Source: an uncultured Porticoccus sp.
GTDB lineage: Bacteria > Pseudomonadota > Gammaproteobacteria > Pseudomonadales > Porticoccaceae
Direction of reading: 5' to 3'
NCBI GenBank assembly: GCA_947259505.1
Contig: CAMYLT010000007.1
Coordinates: forward strand, 62,001-126,000
Length of the DNA stretch: 64,000 nt
The notes under the pieces were generated by a model. The model was not told where the DNA came from. It made no database searches and saw only the letters and a program-made list of their open reading frames with translations. This document shows, one piece after another, positions 50,726-60,328 of the stretch. Made by a program: the position numbers and the translations under genes. How positions within the stretch are numbered: the stretch's first letter is position 1; each line of letters begins with the position of its first letter.

Positions 50726-51520
50726 TTAACCTGTCGTCTCTGGGAGTGCCTTGGCTTGCTTGCCCCTGCGGATTATTTCGCCAGCCAAGCCCAAATAGGC
50801 CAACGCCCCTTTTGAGTGCTTGTCATAACTCAGCGCAGGTTGGCCATAGCTTGGCGCCTCCGCGAGGCGCACATTTCTGGGGATGGCGATTCTGTAGACC
50901 TTGTCACCAAAGTGTTTTCGCAACTGGCTGGTCACTTCATTGGTGAGGCTGTTGCGTGGATCATACATAGTCCGGAGGATACCCTCGACTTGCAGGCTAG
51001 GATTCAAAAATTTACCTATTTTGCCGATTGTTCCAACCAGAGCGGACAATCCCTCCAAGGCATAGTATTCACACTGCATCGGGATAATAACGCCATCGCA
51101 GGCGACCAATGAGTTCACCGTTAACATGCTGAGAGAGGGGGGGCAGTCAATAATGATGTAATCGTAATTATTTTTTACCCTAGCCAACGCTCGGCGCAGA
51201 CGGCTCTCCTTGCCAGGCTTATTCAATAGCTCCACTTCCGCCGCGGTGAGATCACCATTTGCGGGCAAAACATCAAACATGCCTGATTCACAACGATGCA
51301 CGACTTTCTCGGTCAGTATATCGCCAGTCAGGACATCCAGAACGGTGGTGTTGAGCTGGTTTTTGTTCACACCACAACCCATGGTGGCGTTGCCTTGTGG
51401 ATCCATATCCACCAGCAGAATTCGCTTGTTGAAATTGGCCAGGGATGCCGCCAGATTGACACTGGTAGTGGTTTTACCCACGCCGCCCTTTTGGTTGGCG
51501 ATGGCAAATGTCTTACTCAA
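50726..51520 (-). CDS. parA: Chromosome partitioning ATPase ParA (Soj)
   Basis: A 264-aa deviant Walker ATPase that drives segregation of ParB-parS complexes. Motifs: IANQKGGVGKTTTSVNLAASLA, VDMDPQGNATMG and IIIDCPPSLSMLTVNSLVA. The start codon is TTG, with GAGG 8 bases upstream; the N-terminus then matches homologues. parB follows after 3 bases. Confidence 0.97.
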   Translation of the reverse strand: MSKTFAIANQKGGVGKTTTSVNLAASLANFNKRILLVDMDPQGNATMGCGVNKNQLNTTVLDVLTGDILTEKVVHRCESGMFDVLPANGDLTAAEVELLNKPGKESRLRRALARVKNNYDYIIIDCPPSLSMLTVNSLVACDGVIIPMQCEYYALEGLSALVGTIGKIGKFLNPSLQVEGILRTMYDPRNSLTNEVTSQLRKHFGDKVYRIAIPRNVRLAEAPSYGQPALSYDKHSKGALAYLGLAGEIIRRGKQAKALPETTG

Positions 51521-51530
51521 AACGGGATCC

Positions 51531-52157
51531 TCAAGCAGGCGCTATTTCTACCAGGTGCCTCTGTCCTTCTACCCCTGGTACTTTGAGCTGGTGTGATGCA
51601 ACGACATTATAGTGTTTTGGCAGATCGCTCAACTCCTGCTCGGGATATTGTCCTTTCATTGCATAAAAGCGGCCTTTTGGTGCCAATAAATGCGAACACT
51701 TATCGACCATGTCCAACAAACTGCTAAATGCCCTACTGGTCACCGCATCGAAAGGCTGTTGTGGCTGGTAGGCTTCCACTCTGCTCTGAACTTCCTGGAC
51801 ATTATCCAAACCAAGACTGGTTTTTACGTGAAACAGGAAGCGGGTTTTTTTTCCATTGCTGTCCAACAAGGTAACGGACCGTTCGGGAAAGCAGATTGCC
51901 AAAGGGATACCCGGCAGACCCGGCCCCGTTCCCACATCGATAATTCGTTCACCCTGCACAAAAGACGCTATACTGAGGCTGTCCAGCAAGTGCAGTCCCA
52001 GCATTTCCTGCGGATCACGAATAGCTGTAAGGTTGTAGGCTCTATTCCATTTCAGCAACAGGTTTAAGTATTCAAGCAATAATTCTATCTGTTGATCCGT
52101 CAATACCAGCGATAATTGGGCCAACCCGGTACGCAGTTGCTGCTCCTGTCCCCTCAT
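51531..52157 (-). CDS. rsmG: 16S rRNA m7G527 methyltransferase RsmG (GidB)
   Basis: A 208-aa SAM-dependent methyltransferase. The SAM motif is IIDVGTGPGLPGIPLAI, and VTSRAFSSLLDMVDKCSHLL is the conserved substrate block. The ATG at 52157 lies 3 bases after the mnmG stop; a GTG one codon earlier is equally possible. Confidence 0.95.
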   Translation of the reverse strand: MRGQEQQLRTGLAQLSLVLTDQQIELLLEYLNLLLKWNRAYNLTAIRDPQEMLGLHLLDSLSIASFVQGERIIDVGTGPGLPGIPLAICFPERSVTLLDSNGKKTRFLFHVKTSLGLDNVQEVQSRVEAYQPQQPFDAVTSRAFSSLLDMVDKCSHLLAPKGRFYAMKGQYPEQELSDLPKHYNVVASHQLKVPGVEGQRHLVEIAPA

Positions 52158-52160
52158 CAC

Positions 52161-54044
52161 TCAAGCTATCTTCTGTTCAGCGGTGTTTTTCTTCTTCAGG
52201 TAAACCAGCAGCAACGATATGGCCGCAGGGGTGACACCCGGAATGCGTGAAGCCCTCGCCAGTGTTTCCGGCCTGGCGGCCGTCAACTTCTGTTTCACTT
52301 CATTAGACAAGCCCTTCACGCTGGCGTAGTCGAATTCGACGGGGATAGGCGTCTGCTCCTGCCGGCGCATACGGTCGATTTCATCCTGTTGACGGTCTAT
52401 ATAGCCCGCATATTTGGCGTCAATCTCGACCTGCTCAGCAACATCCGCCGGAACACTGGTCTCGCCCAAGGTGCAGAGATCCTGATAGTTAAGCTCAGGG
52501 CGCTTTAATAAATCGTGAAGGCTGTATTCCCTTGCCAAGGCAACACCGGTTTTCTCCGCAACAATGCCGGCCTGATCGCTGGTCGGTTGAACCCAGGTCG
52601 CTTTCAAACGCTGCTGCTCTTGCTCTATCTGTTCACGCTTTTTGACAAATGCCTGCCAACGAACATCATCCACCAGCCCCAATTCACGCGCTTTTTCAGT
52701 CAATCGCAGATCCGCATTGTCCTGACGCAGCAACAGACGATATTCTGCTCGGCTGGTAAACATGCGGTAGGGCTCTCGAGTTCCCATGGTAATCAGGTCA
52801 TCCACTAGAACACCGATGTAGGCCTCATCGCGACGTGGACACCAGGCATCGCGGCCCCGCGACTGCAATCCAGCATTCATTCCTGCCAACAGGCCCTGTG
52901 CTGCCGCTTCCTCATAGCCGGTGGTACCGTTGATTTGCCCAGCAAAGAACAGGCCGTCCACATGCTTGTTTTCCAGAGAGTATTTCAGGTCCTGAGGGTT
53001 AAAGTAATCGTATTCGATAGCATAGCCCGGGCGGGTGATATGGGCATTCTCAAAACCGGTAATAGAGCGCACCAGCTGCATCTGCACATCAAAAGGCAGG
53101 CTGGTGGAAATACCATTGGGATAGAGTTCATGGGTCGTTAAACCCTCGGGCTCAATAAATATCTGGTGGCTGTCTTTATCGGCAAATCGCACCACCTTGT
53201 CTTCAATTGATGGGCAATACCGAGGGCCAACACCTTCGATAACGCCCGTATACATCGGTGAGCGATCCATGCCCCCACGAATAATCTCGTGAGTTGCCTC
53301 ATTGGTGTACGTCACATAACAGCATGTCTGCTGCGGGTGTTGATCAACAGATCCCAGAAAAGACATCACTGGTTCCGGCTGATCGCCCCACTGGACCTGT
53401 AGACCGTCGAAATTGACACTACGGGCATCAATACGCGGAGGAGTGCCCGTTTTCAAGCGGTCAACTCTAAGGGGTAACTCCCTCAATCTGCGCGCCAAAC
53501 CTATTGATGGTGGGTCTCCGGCACGCCCACCCGAATAATTTTCCAAGCCAATGTGGATTTTTCCACCGAGAAAGGTTCCCGTGGTTAACACCACCGACCG
53601 GGCATCAAAACGCAAGCCCATCTGAGTCACCACCCCACAGACCTGATTACCATCCATCACCAGATCCTCTGCCGCCTGTTGAAAAATCCACAGGTTTGGC
53701 TGATTTTCCAGTATCTGGCGAATGGCGGCTTTGTAGAGCACGCGATCTGCCTGGGCACGGGTTGCTCTTACTGCGGGCCCTTTACGGGAATTTAACACTC
53801 GAAATTGGATCCCGCCCAGGTCAGTGGCTAAAGCCATTGCTCCGCCCATGGCGTCCACTTCTTTTACTAGATGACTTTTGCCAATACCGCCGATGGCGGG
53901 GTTGCAAGACATTTGTCCGAGCGTTTCGATGTTGTGTGTCAATAACAGGGTTTTACAACCCATCCTGGCAGCGGCTAGGCACGCCTCCGTACCGGCATGA
54001 CCTCCGCCAATGACAATGACATCAAAGCTATCCGGATAACGCAT
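52161..54044 (-). CDS. mnmG: tRNA uridine-34 cmnm5 modification enzyme MnmG (GidA)
   Basis: A 627-aa FAD-binding partner of MnmE in making cmnm5U34. The FAD motif is [21 protein letters not shown] near the N-terminus, with [24 protein letters not shown] and the catalytic Cys region [14 protein letters not shown] at 54044 (MRYPDSFDV) matches E. coli; a TTG seven codons earlier is rejected. A -10-like TATAAT (complement of 54084-54089) lies about 40 bases upstream. It starts mnmG-rsmG-parA-parB. Confidence 0.96.
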   Translation of the reverse strand: MRYPDSFDVIVIGGGHAGTEACLAAARMGCKTLLLTHNIETLGQMSCNPAIGGIGKSHLVKEVDAMGGAMALATDLGGIQFRVLNSRKGPAVRATRAQADRVLYKAAIRQILENQPNLWIFQQAAEDLVMDGNQVCGVVTQMGLRFDARSVVLTTGTFLGGKIHIGLENYSGGRAGDPPSIGLARRLRELPLRVDRLKTGTPPRIDARSVNFDGLQVQWGDQPEPVMSFLGSVDQHPQQTCCYVTYTNEATHEIIRGGMDRSPMYTGVIEGVGPRYCPSIEDKVVRFADKDSHQIFIEPEGLTTHELYPNGISTSLPFDVQMQLVRSITGFENAHITRPGYAIEYDYFNPQDLKYSLENKHVDGLFFAGQINGTTGYEEAAAQGLLAGMNAGLQSRGRDAWCPRRDEAYIGVLVDDLITMGTREPYRMFTSRAEYRLLLRQDNADLRLTEKARELGLVDDVRWQAFVKKREQIEQEQQRLKATWVQPTSDQAGIVAEKTGVALAREYSLHDLLKRPELNYQDLCTLGETSVPADVAEQVEIDAKYAGYIDRQQDEIDRMRRQEQTPIPVEFDYASVKGLSNEVKQKLTAARPETLARASRIPGVTPAAISLLLVYLKKKNTAEQKIA

Positions 54045-54169
54045 GTCTGAACGTGCCTCAGGCAAAATCTGAAAAGGGGCGACATTATACGGAATAACTG
54101 CCTAAAAAATAATCGATTTTATACGCAGTAATCTAGGCCCAATGAAACCAAAGCCCCCTCCGGCAGAAC

Positions 54170-54530
54170 ACAGAATGATTAAATAATGCTTTATATAATA
54201 TATATGTATATAGGTAGGTATTTTATATTTACTGTTATATATAAGGACGGACTTTTCTGTGGTTAAGCCGGATTATTCTAATAAAAACATCAAGATACCG
54301 CATTGATAAGTGTATCCATAAACGGCTCTAAAGCTGCATATAGGTTATATATAAGCGGTGGACAAAAGGGTGGGTTGTCCACAGAGGCTGGTGTTTCGTG
54401 GTTATCCACAAAATCATCCCGAGTTTATCCCAAGGCTTTAACCCCCCTTTATCCACAAGTTGTCAAAGGGTGTGGATAACATTTGGGGTGGTGTGGGTAA
54501 CTGTGTGGGTAATTGTGGGTAAAGTTTATT
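54170..54530. other. Candidate replication origin (oriC): AT-rich stretch plus DnaA boxes
   Basis: The mnmG-rpmH gap (54045-54625) holds no gene. Its left part (about 54180-54245) is almost pure A/T with TATA runs, as expected of an unwinding element. To the right are three perfect TTATCCACA DnaA boxes: 54402-54410 and 54449-54457 on the plus strand and 54471-54479 on the minus strand. A one-mismatch box lies at 54375-54383. Three minus-strand TTACCCACA variants sit at 54492-54500, 54504-54512 and 54514-54522, spaced 12 and 10 bases. This density is typical of oriC. Function is inferred. Confidence 0.75.
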
Positions 54531-54552
54531 TGGCCGCTATTGGGATCTTCCG

Positions 54553-54581
54553 TTGCTATGGCGTTTGTTTTTCATTAAAAT
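54553..54581 (+). promoter_or_regulatory. Sigma-70 promoter of rpmH
   Basis: TTGCTA (54553-54558) and TAAAAT (54576-54581) are 17 bases apart and lie 45 bases before the rpmH start. It is just downstream of the DnaA-box array, so DnaA binding could affect it. Confidence 0.65.
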
Positions 54582-54625
54582 CGCCGCCCTTTGCAAGGTA
54601 TTACTCAAGTTAACGGAAGTCAGTC

Positions 54626-54760
54626 ATGAAAAGAACATTTCAGCCAAGCGTCCTTAAACGTAAGCGTTCACACGGTTTTCGTGCTCGTATGGCCACCAAG
54701 AATGGCCGAGCAGTAATTAGTCGTCGCCGCGCTAAAGGTCGTAAGCGCTTGGCAGCCTGA
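54626..54760 (+). CDS. rpmH: 50S ribosomal protein L34
   Basis: A 44-aa highly basic protein, [20 protein letters not shown] and onward to KGRKRLAA, full length for L34. GGAAG is 8 bases upstream. First gene of rpmH-rnpA-yidD-yidC. The short frame is easily missed. Confidence 0.98.
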   Translation: MKRTFQPSVLKRKRSHGFRARMATKNGRAVISRRRAKGRKRLAA

Positions 54761-54786
54761 TAGATAGCTGCTGCCAGGGCAGACAT

Positions 54787-55152
54787 GTGCCCGAATCTAC
54801 CTTTGGTCGAGATAAGCGCCTTCTGACAGCCCGGGCATACCGGGCTGTTTTTGGTGATACCTGTTATAAGGTAGCGCATCCCCACCTACTCCTATTAGCA
54901 CGTCCTAACGAACTGGCCCACCCAAGATTAGGGCTGGTTGTCGCCAAAAAGAATGTTCGACGTTCCGTAGATCGCAACCGTGTAAAACGGGTTGTCCGTG
55001 AAACATTTCGCTCGACCCAGGGGATGCTGGATTCTCTGGATATAATCTTTTTGGCGAGACAGGGTATTGAGCGCCTTACCGCCCGCGAGCAAACTGATTT
55101 GCTGGAAAGCAGTTGGCGTCGCCTGTCACGCAAATTGACATCAAATCAATGA
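54787..55152 (+). CDS. rnpA: Ribonuclease P protein component
   Basis: The basic 121-aa protein subunit of RNase P. The signature RNR motif is seen in [20 protein letters not shown], and [17 protein letters not shown] is the typical N-terminus. The start is GTG at 54787. It overlaps yidD by four bases. Confidence 0.95.
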   Translation: MPESTFGRDKRLLTARAYRAVFGDTCYKVAHPHLLLLARPNELAHPRLGLVVAKKNVRRSVDRNRVKRVVRETFRSTQGMLDSLDIIFLARQGIERLTAREQTDLLESSWRRLSRKLTSNQ

Positions 55153-55382
55153 TTCGTCGCGGCTCTATTGCAGTCGTTAAGGGTTACCAGTTTCTGGTGA
55201 GCCCTTTATTGGGAGACAATTGCCGTTTTTATCCGAGTTGTTCTTGTTATGCCATAGAAGCAATAGATCATCACGGAGTCATCAAAGGGGGTTATCTAAC
55301 TCTCCGTCGGCTTATAAAATGTCACCCCTTTCATCCCGGTGGTTTCGACCCGGTACCGGATTCAGAAAAAATACAGAGTTGA
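55149..55382 (+). CDS. yidD: Membrane protein insertion efficiency factor YidD
   Basis: A 77-aa protein with the family motif [37 protein letters not shown]. It has a hydrophobic N-terminus and aids YidC-dependent membrane insertion. ATG overlaps the rnpA stop (ATGA), so translation is coupled. yidC starts 7 bases later. Confidence 0.93.
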   Translation: MIRRGSIAVVKGYQFLVSPLLGDNCRFYPSCSCYAIEAIDHHGVIKGGYLTLRRLIKCHPFHPGGFDPVPDSEKIQS

Positions 55383-55389
55383 AATAACT

Positions 55390-57075
55390 ATGGATTGGCA
55401 ACGTTCGCTGCTTATTGGTGCCATGCTGGTGGTGCTTTACATGCTGTTTCTTGAATGGAACACCTTTGAAGAGGCACACAAGCCGCAAGTGGACAGTAGT
55501 ATGGTGGAAGCCCTTGTGGCTGATCCAGAAACGCCAGTGCTATCTTCTGCGCCGGAACAGTCTCTGTCTGGTGAATTACCTGAAGTGGTTGATAGCGGGA
55601 TTCAGGAGTCTGTAGTTGCTGCTGCGCAGACCAATCAAGGCCACCTGGTTACGCTAGTGTCTGATGTGTTGAAGGTCGTAGTCGACACCAGGGGCGGCGA
55701 TATCGTTCGAATAGAATTACCGCAACATTTATCTGAACTAGATGACGGCGGCAGTCCGTTTATTTTGCTCAATCGTACGGCAACAACAACCTATATTGCA
55801 CAGAGTGGATTGATAGGTGCCAATGGCACAGATACGAGCAGCGGCCGCCCTGTTTTTACGGTGAAATCTGACAGTTATACGTTGGGAGAAGCTGAAAATA
55901 GTCTTCAGGTAGATATGACGTACCAGCAGGATCAAGTTGCGATTACCAAGCGGTTCACCCTAAACCGCGGTGACTATTTAATGGAAGTGTCTTACCTGGT
56001 GGACAACCAGAGCACTGAATCCTGGCAGGCAGGTTTGTTTGGTCAGATCAAACGGGACAGCCATTCACCCCAAGTCAGTAGTGGTGTTGGTATGAGTCCG
56101 TTTTTGGGTGCAGCTCTGCACACCAATGAAGATAATTACAAGAAACTGGATTTTAAAGATTTAGAGAAGGCGCCTTTCAAGGATTCTTTGATTGGAGGCT
56201 GGGTATCGATGATCCAGCACTACTTTATTAGTGCCTGGGTGCCAGATCAAAGTGTAGAAAACCACTTCAGTCTGCGTAAACTGGGGGGGCAAGATTTGTA
56301 TGTGCTTGGCTTTACTTCCCCCCAAATCAGCGTTGCACCCGGTGCAACCGGTGAATTGAAGGCAGCATTTTATGCAGGCCCGAAAGATCAGTATCGATTG
56401 GAGGAAATTTCACCCTATCTAGACCTCACGGTGGATTACGGGTGGTTGTGGTGGATTGCCAAACCAATTTTTTGGGTGCTTTACCATATCCATGGAGTTG
56501 TGGGTAACTGGGGTTGGTCAATCATCTTGCTTACCATGATGATCAAGCTGGGGTTTTTCAAGCTTTCAGCAACCAGTTATCGCTCTATGGCTAATATGCG
56601 GAGATTGCAGCCGGAAATGGCGCGATTGAAAGACCTCTATGGTGATGACCGCCAGAAGCTATCCCAGGAGACCATGGGGCTCTATAAGCGTGAAAAGGTC
56701 AATCCGATGGGAGGGTGTTTGCCGATTCTGGTTCAGATGCCGGTATTCATCTCGCTCTATTGGGTGTTGTTTGAAAGCGTTGAGTTGCGCCATGCTCCCT
56801 GGATTCTCTGGATCAATGACCTTTCTGTAAAAGATCCTTACTTTATTTTGCCGCTATTAATGGGCGCCAGCATGTTCTTTCAGCAAAAGCTCAATCCAAC
56901 TCCGCCAGACCCCATGCAGGCGAAGATGATGCAGATGATGCCCATCGCATTTACCTTTTTCTTCATGTTCTTCCCGGCCGGTTTGGTGTTGTACTGGACG
57001 GTGAACAACCTACTGTCTATCGCCCAGCAATGGGTAATAACCAGGCAGATTGAACAAGGGTCCGGAAAAAAATAG
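55390..57075 (+). CDS. yidC: Membrane protein insertase YidC
   Basis: Inserts and folds inner-membrane proteins, 561 aa. An N-terminal transmembrane helix (MDWQRSLLIGAMLVVLYMLFLEW) is followed by a large periplasmic beta domain (about 60-345) and the C-terminal five-helix core. Core landmarks are WGWSIILLTMMIKLGFFKLS, YKREKVNPMGGCLPILVQMPVFISLYWVLFESVELRHAPW and VLYWTVNNLLSIAQQW. ATG at 55390 is used; the longer frame overlaps yidD. Confidence 0.97.
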   Translation: MDWQRSLLIGAMLVVLYMLFLEWNTFEEAHKPQVDSSMVEALVADPETPVLSSAPEQSLSGELPEVVDSGIQESVVAAAQTNQGHLVTLVSDVLKVVVDTRGGDIVRIELPQHLSELDDGGSPFILLNRTATTTYIAQSGLIGANGTDTSSGRPVFTVKSDSYTLGEAENSLQVDMTYQQDQVAITKRFTLNRGDYLMEVSYLVDNQSTESWQAGLFGQIKRDSHSPQVSSGVGMSPFLGAALHTNEDNYKKLDFKDLEKAPFKDSLIGGWVSMIQHYFISAWVPDQSVENHFSLRKLGGQDLYVLGFTSPQISVAPGATGELKAAFYAGPKDQYRLEEISPYLDLTVDYGWLWWIAKPIFWVLYHIHGVVGNWGWSIILLTMMIKLGFFKLSATSYRSMANMRRLQPEMARLKDLYGDDRQKLSQETMGLYKREKVNPMGGCLPILVQMPVFISLYWVLFESVELRHAPWILWINDLSVKDPYFILPLLMGASMFFQQKLNPTPPDPMQAKMMQMMPIAFTFFFMFFPAGLVLYWTVNNLLSIAQQWVITRQIEQGSGKK

Positions 57076-57079
57076 CATG

Positions 57080-57104
57080 AAGGCTCCTTCGGGAGCCTTT
57101 TTTG
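57080..57104 (+). terminator. Intrinsic terminator after yidC
   Basis: AAGGCTCC-TTCG-GGAGCCTT (57080-57099) is an 8-bp stem with a UUCG loop, followed by T residues to 57103. It ends rpmH-rnpA-yidD-yidC before mnmE. Confidence 0.93.
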
Positions 57105-57122
57105 ATGCTGGGAGAATAGCTG

Positions 57123-58481
57123 TTGGATCATGATGCGATCGTTGCCGTTGCCACCGCTCCTGGACGAGGTGGGGTGGGGATTGTGCGCATCTCCGGAAAG
57201 GAGATAGATGCGTTCGTTACGGGTTTTATTGGTAAACCCTTAGCTCCCAGAGAAGCAACCTATACGGGCTTTTACGATGCAGAGGGCCAGGTTATAGACC
57301 AAGGACTGGCAATCTATTTTCCTGGACCCCACTCTTTTACCGGAGAGCATGTCCTTGAGTTACAGGGGCACGGTGGTCCGGTTATATTGGATTTGCTTGT
57401 TAATCGTGCGCTGGTCCTGGGCGCTCGCTTGGCCCAGCCCGGAGAGTTTACCAAGCGCGCGTTCCTCAACGATAAGCTTGATTTGGCGCAAGCAGAAGCT
57501 GTAGCCGACCTTATTGATGCCTCTTCCGCCCAGGCGGCAAGAAGCGCTGTTCGTTCATTGCAAGGTGCGTTTTCTCAGCGTGTACATCAGTTGGTGGAAT
57601 CCCTTACCCAGCTCAGAATTTTTGTAGAAGCGGCGATTGATTTTCCAGAAGAAGAAATCGACTTTCTCAATGATGGCAGAGTGGCTGCTCAGCTCGAAGC
57701 AATACAGCAGCAATTACAGGAACTTCTTTCACAGGCGCAGCAGGGTAGTTTGTTGCGCGAAGGTATGACGGTTGTGATTGCGGGTAAACCTAATGCAGGG
57801 AAGTCTAGCTTACTCAATGCGTTGTCTGGGCGTGATAGCGCTATCGTCACCCATATGCCGGGCACGACTCGCGATGTGCTGAGAGAAGAAATCAACCTTG
57901 ATGGAATGCCGCTGCACGTGATCGACACGGCGGGTTTACGTGAAACAGGTGATCTGGTTGAACAAGAGGGCATACGTCGTGCCTGGCTTGAAATAGCAAA
58001 GGCCGATCGCGTTCTGTTTGTCATCGATAGCAGCCATGATTATTCCCTGCAGCCTGCTCAGAACTGGCCAGAGTATTTCGTTCGCTTCCCCGAACAGCAC
58101 AATATAAGCTTTATTCTCAATAAGGCAGACCTTTCCGGATTGTTGCCCGGTTTGAGTGAAGAGGGCGACTATCCGGTAATAACCCTCTCTGCTCAGGAAG
58201 GTCTGGGCCTGTCGGAACTAATCCATCACCTTAAATCTTGCATGGGATATTCTGGCGCCGGTGACGGCGCGTTTATCGCAAGGAGGCGCCATCTGGATGC
58301 GCTGCTCCGGGCCCAAGCAAATCTTGTATCCGGTCAGGATCAATTGAGTGGTACTGGTGCCGGTGAGTTACTGGCTGAAGATTTGCGCATGGCACAGCAG
58401 TCATTAGGTGAAATCACCGGCGTATTTTCCCCAGACGATTTGTTGAGCCGTATTTTTTCGAGTTTTTGTATTGGCAAATGA
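57123..58481 (+). CDS. mnmE: tRNA modification GTPase MnmE (TrmE)
   Basis: A 452-aa GTPase partner of MnmG for U34 modification. The N-terminal folate-binding domain ([16 protein letters not shown]) is followed by the helical domain holding the G domain: G1 GKPNAGKSS (221-229), G2 GTTRD, G3 DTAGLRET and G4 NKADL. The C-terminal catalytic Cys motif CIGK is intact. The start is TTG: GGGAG lies 8 bases upstream, and an in-frame stop at 57117-57119 excludes longer forms. mnmG is 3 kb away on the other side of the rpmH block. Confidence 0.96.
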   Translation: MDHDAIVAVATAPGRGGVGIVRISGKEIDAFVTGFIGKPLAPREATYTGFYDAEGQVIDQGLAIYFPGPHSFTGEHVLELQGHGGPVILDLLVNRALVLGARLAQPGEFTKRAFLNDKLDLAQAEAVADLIDASSAQAARSAVRSLQGAFSQRVHQLVESLTQLRIFVEAAIDFPEEEIDFLNDGRVAAQLEAIQQQLQELLSQAQQGSLLREGMTVVIAGKPNAGKSSLLNALSGRDSAIVTHMPGTTRDVLREEINLDGMPLHVIDTAGLRETGDLVEQEGIRRAWLEIAKADRVLFVIDSSHDYSLQPAQNWPEYFVRFPEQHNISFILNKADLSGLLPGLSEEGDYPVITLSAQEGLGLSELIHHLKSCMGYSGAGDGAFIARRRHLDALLRAQANLVSGQDQLSGTGAGELLAEDLRMAQQSLGEITGVFSPDDLLSRIFSSFCIGK

Positions 58482-58559
58482 CCGTTAAGAAGCGGGTGGT
58501 CACCAAAGGCAGAACTCTTCTACCAGAACAGTACGTTAGCGATTTTCTTTACAGCTAAT

Positions 58560-58740
58560 CCCCGGCTAATGCACATAATACCCACAACTTATCCACAGGT
58601 GTTGGTCATAATGTGATCAAAAATAGATTTTTTTTTGTGCATAAAAATAAAGATTGCAATTTTGTAACCTTATGATTTAAATGTATTTATATGGTTAAAT
58701 ACGACAAAGGAATTATTCTATAGGTGTGGATAACAGGCAT
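58560..58740. other. DnaA-box cluster upstream of dnaA (second origin-like region)
   Basis: The mnmE-dnaA gap (58482-58825) has no gene. Perfect DnaA boxes lie at 58589-58597 (TTATCCACA, plus), 58636-58644 (TTATGCACA, minus) and 58725-58733 (TTATCCACA, minus), with a one-mismatch box at 58567-58575. The DNA between 58615 and 58720 is very AT-rich. In Pseudomonas the origin is next to dnaA, so this could be oriC, part of a bipartite origin, or the dnaA autoregulatory promoter. Confidence 0.7.
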
Positions 58741-58825
58741 TTTTCCCGATAGACTAGCAGAATAAAAAAGAACGAAGTCGTCAGTGACCATTGAAAGGTT
58801 TTTGCTAAGAAGAAAGGGGATTGGC

Positions 58826-60241
58826 TTGGCTCAAGTTTTATGGGAAAAGTGTTTAGGTTGCCTCCAAGAAGAACTGCCCACACAACAATTCAATACTTGG
58901 ATAAGGCCGCTCACACTGGATGCATCAGAATTTGATGGGCAGAGTGTAGTCCCGAAAAGTATCAATCTTCTCGCGCCCAACCGTTTTGTTAAGGATTGGG
59001 TCTCCGACAAATTTCTTGATCGTATCGTTGAAATATTTCAACAGGTCAGCGGTGAGCGCTGCTTGGTTACGGTCGTTTCTGGCAAGTCTTTGGTTCCTAG
59101 TGTTAAGAGTATGCCCTCGGAGTCGCCCAGCGTCATTAATACACCCACAGCCGCGAGTTCTACACGGATACAGGTTGTTCCGGACAGTCGTAATTCCGGT
59201 GTCGAGGGTGGCCTAAATCACCAGAGTAACGTTAACGAAACCTTTACCTTTGCTTCCTTCGTCGAAGGCAAGTCCAACCAGCTGGCATTGGCGGCATCAC
59301 GGCAGGTGGCTGAAAATCCTGGCGGCTCGTATAACCCGTTGTTTATCTATGGTGGAGTGGGGCTTGGCAAAACCCACCTTATGCACGCGGTTGGCAATGC
59401 GCTTAGAAAACAGAAACCTAACGCCAAGATTATCTATCTTCATTCGGAGCGCTTTGTAGCAGACATGGTCAAGGCGCTGCAGTTAAACGCCATCAATGAT
59501 TTCAAAAGGTTTTATCGATCAGTTGATGCCTTGCTCATTGATGATATTCAGTTTTTTGCTGGCAAGGAACGTTCCCAGGAAGAGTTCTTTCATACCTTCA
59601 ATGCGTTGCTGGAGGGCGGTCAGCAGATGATTTTGACTTGCGACCGTTATCCTAAAGAAATCGATGGCTTAGAGGAGAGGCTGAAGTCTCGATTTGGCTG
59701 GGGCCTTACGGTAGCTGTGGAGCCCCCGGAGCTGGAAACTCGCGTGGCGATCCTGATTAAAAAAGCACTGCAGGCTAAAGTGGATTTGCCCACTGATGCT
59801 GCTTTTTTTATCGCTCAAAGATTGAGGTCTAATGTAAGAGAGCTAGAGGGGGCACTTAAGAGGGTGATAGCAAGTGCTCACTTTACCGGGCGGCCTATCG
59901 ATATAGATTTGATCAGGGAATCACTTCGTGACCTGTTAGCGCTACAAGACAAGTTGGTGACAATTGAAAATATTCAACGGGTGGTTTCTGAATATTACAA
60001 AATCAAATTATCTGAACTGCTGTCAAAAAGGCGCAGTCGATCTGTAGCTCGGCCGCGGCAGGTTGCCATGGCGTTGGCGAAGGAATTGACGGGCCATAGT
60101 CTTCCCGAAATCGGTGAGGCATTTGGTGGTAGAGACCACACAACCGTATTACATGCCTGTCGTAAAGTGAAAGAACTACAAGAAACGAGTAGGGAAATCG
60201 GCGAGGATGTGAAGCAGTTGTTGAGAACACTAACTACCTGA
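58826..60241 (+). CDS. dnaA: Chromosomal replication initiator DnaA
   Basis: A 471-aa initiator ATPase. Domain I begins [26 protein letters not shown], domain II is a short variable linker, and domain III has Walker A GGVGLGKT (about 176-183) and Walker [12 protein letters not shown]. Domain IV carries the DnaA-box signature [18 protein letters not shown] at 58826 is chosen because GGGG is 6 bases upstream and the N-terminus matches family members. A GTG 14 codons earlier (58784) lacks an SD. Confidence 0.96.
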   Translation: MAQVLWEKCLGCLQEELPTQQFNTWIRPLTLDASEFDGQSVVPKSINLLAPNRFVKDWVSDKFLDRIVEIFQQVSGERCLVTVVSGKSLVPSVKSMPSESPSVINTPTAASSTRIQVVPDSRNSGVEGGLNHQSNVNETFTFASFVEGKSNQLALAASRQVAENPGGSYNPLFIYGGVGLGKTHLMHAVGNALRKQKPNAKIIYLHSERFVADMVKALQLNAINDFKRFYRSVDALLIDDIQFFAGKERSQEEFFHTFNALLEGGQQMILTCDRYPKEIDGLEERLKSRFGWGLTVAVEPPELETRVAILIKKALQAKVDLPTDAAFFIAQRLRSNVRELEGALKRVIASAHFTGRPIDIDLIRESLRDLLALQDKLVTIENIQRVVSEYYKIKLSELLSKRRSRSVARPRQVAMALAKELTGHSLPEIGEAFGGRDHTTVLHACRKVKELQETSREIGEDVKQLLRTLTT

Positions 60242-60328
60242 TAATTTGAATTTATTTCTGCCATCTGCTCTGTAATCGATCATAATAAGCAGCCATAATT
60301 TGTTATCTTTTGTTGGGAAAAATATCGG

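Noticed and set aside
54398-54613. 71-aa open frame in the mnmG-rpmH gap
   Set aside because: It lies across the DnaA-box array and the rpmH promoter, with composition dictated by TTATCCACA repeats; no SD and no recognisable protein.
58784-58825. GTG start of DnaA adding 14 residues
   Set aside because: No SD precedes it and the added basic residues are not part of known DnaA N-termini; TTG at 58826 has a strong SD.
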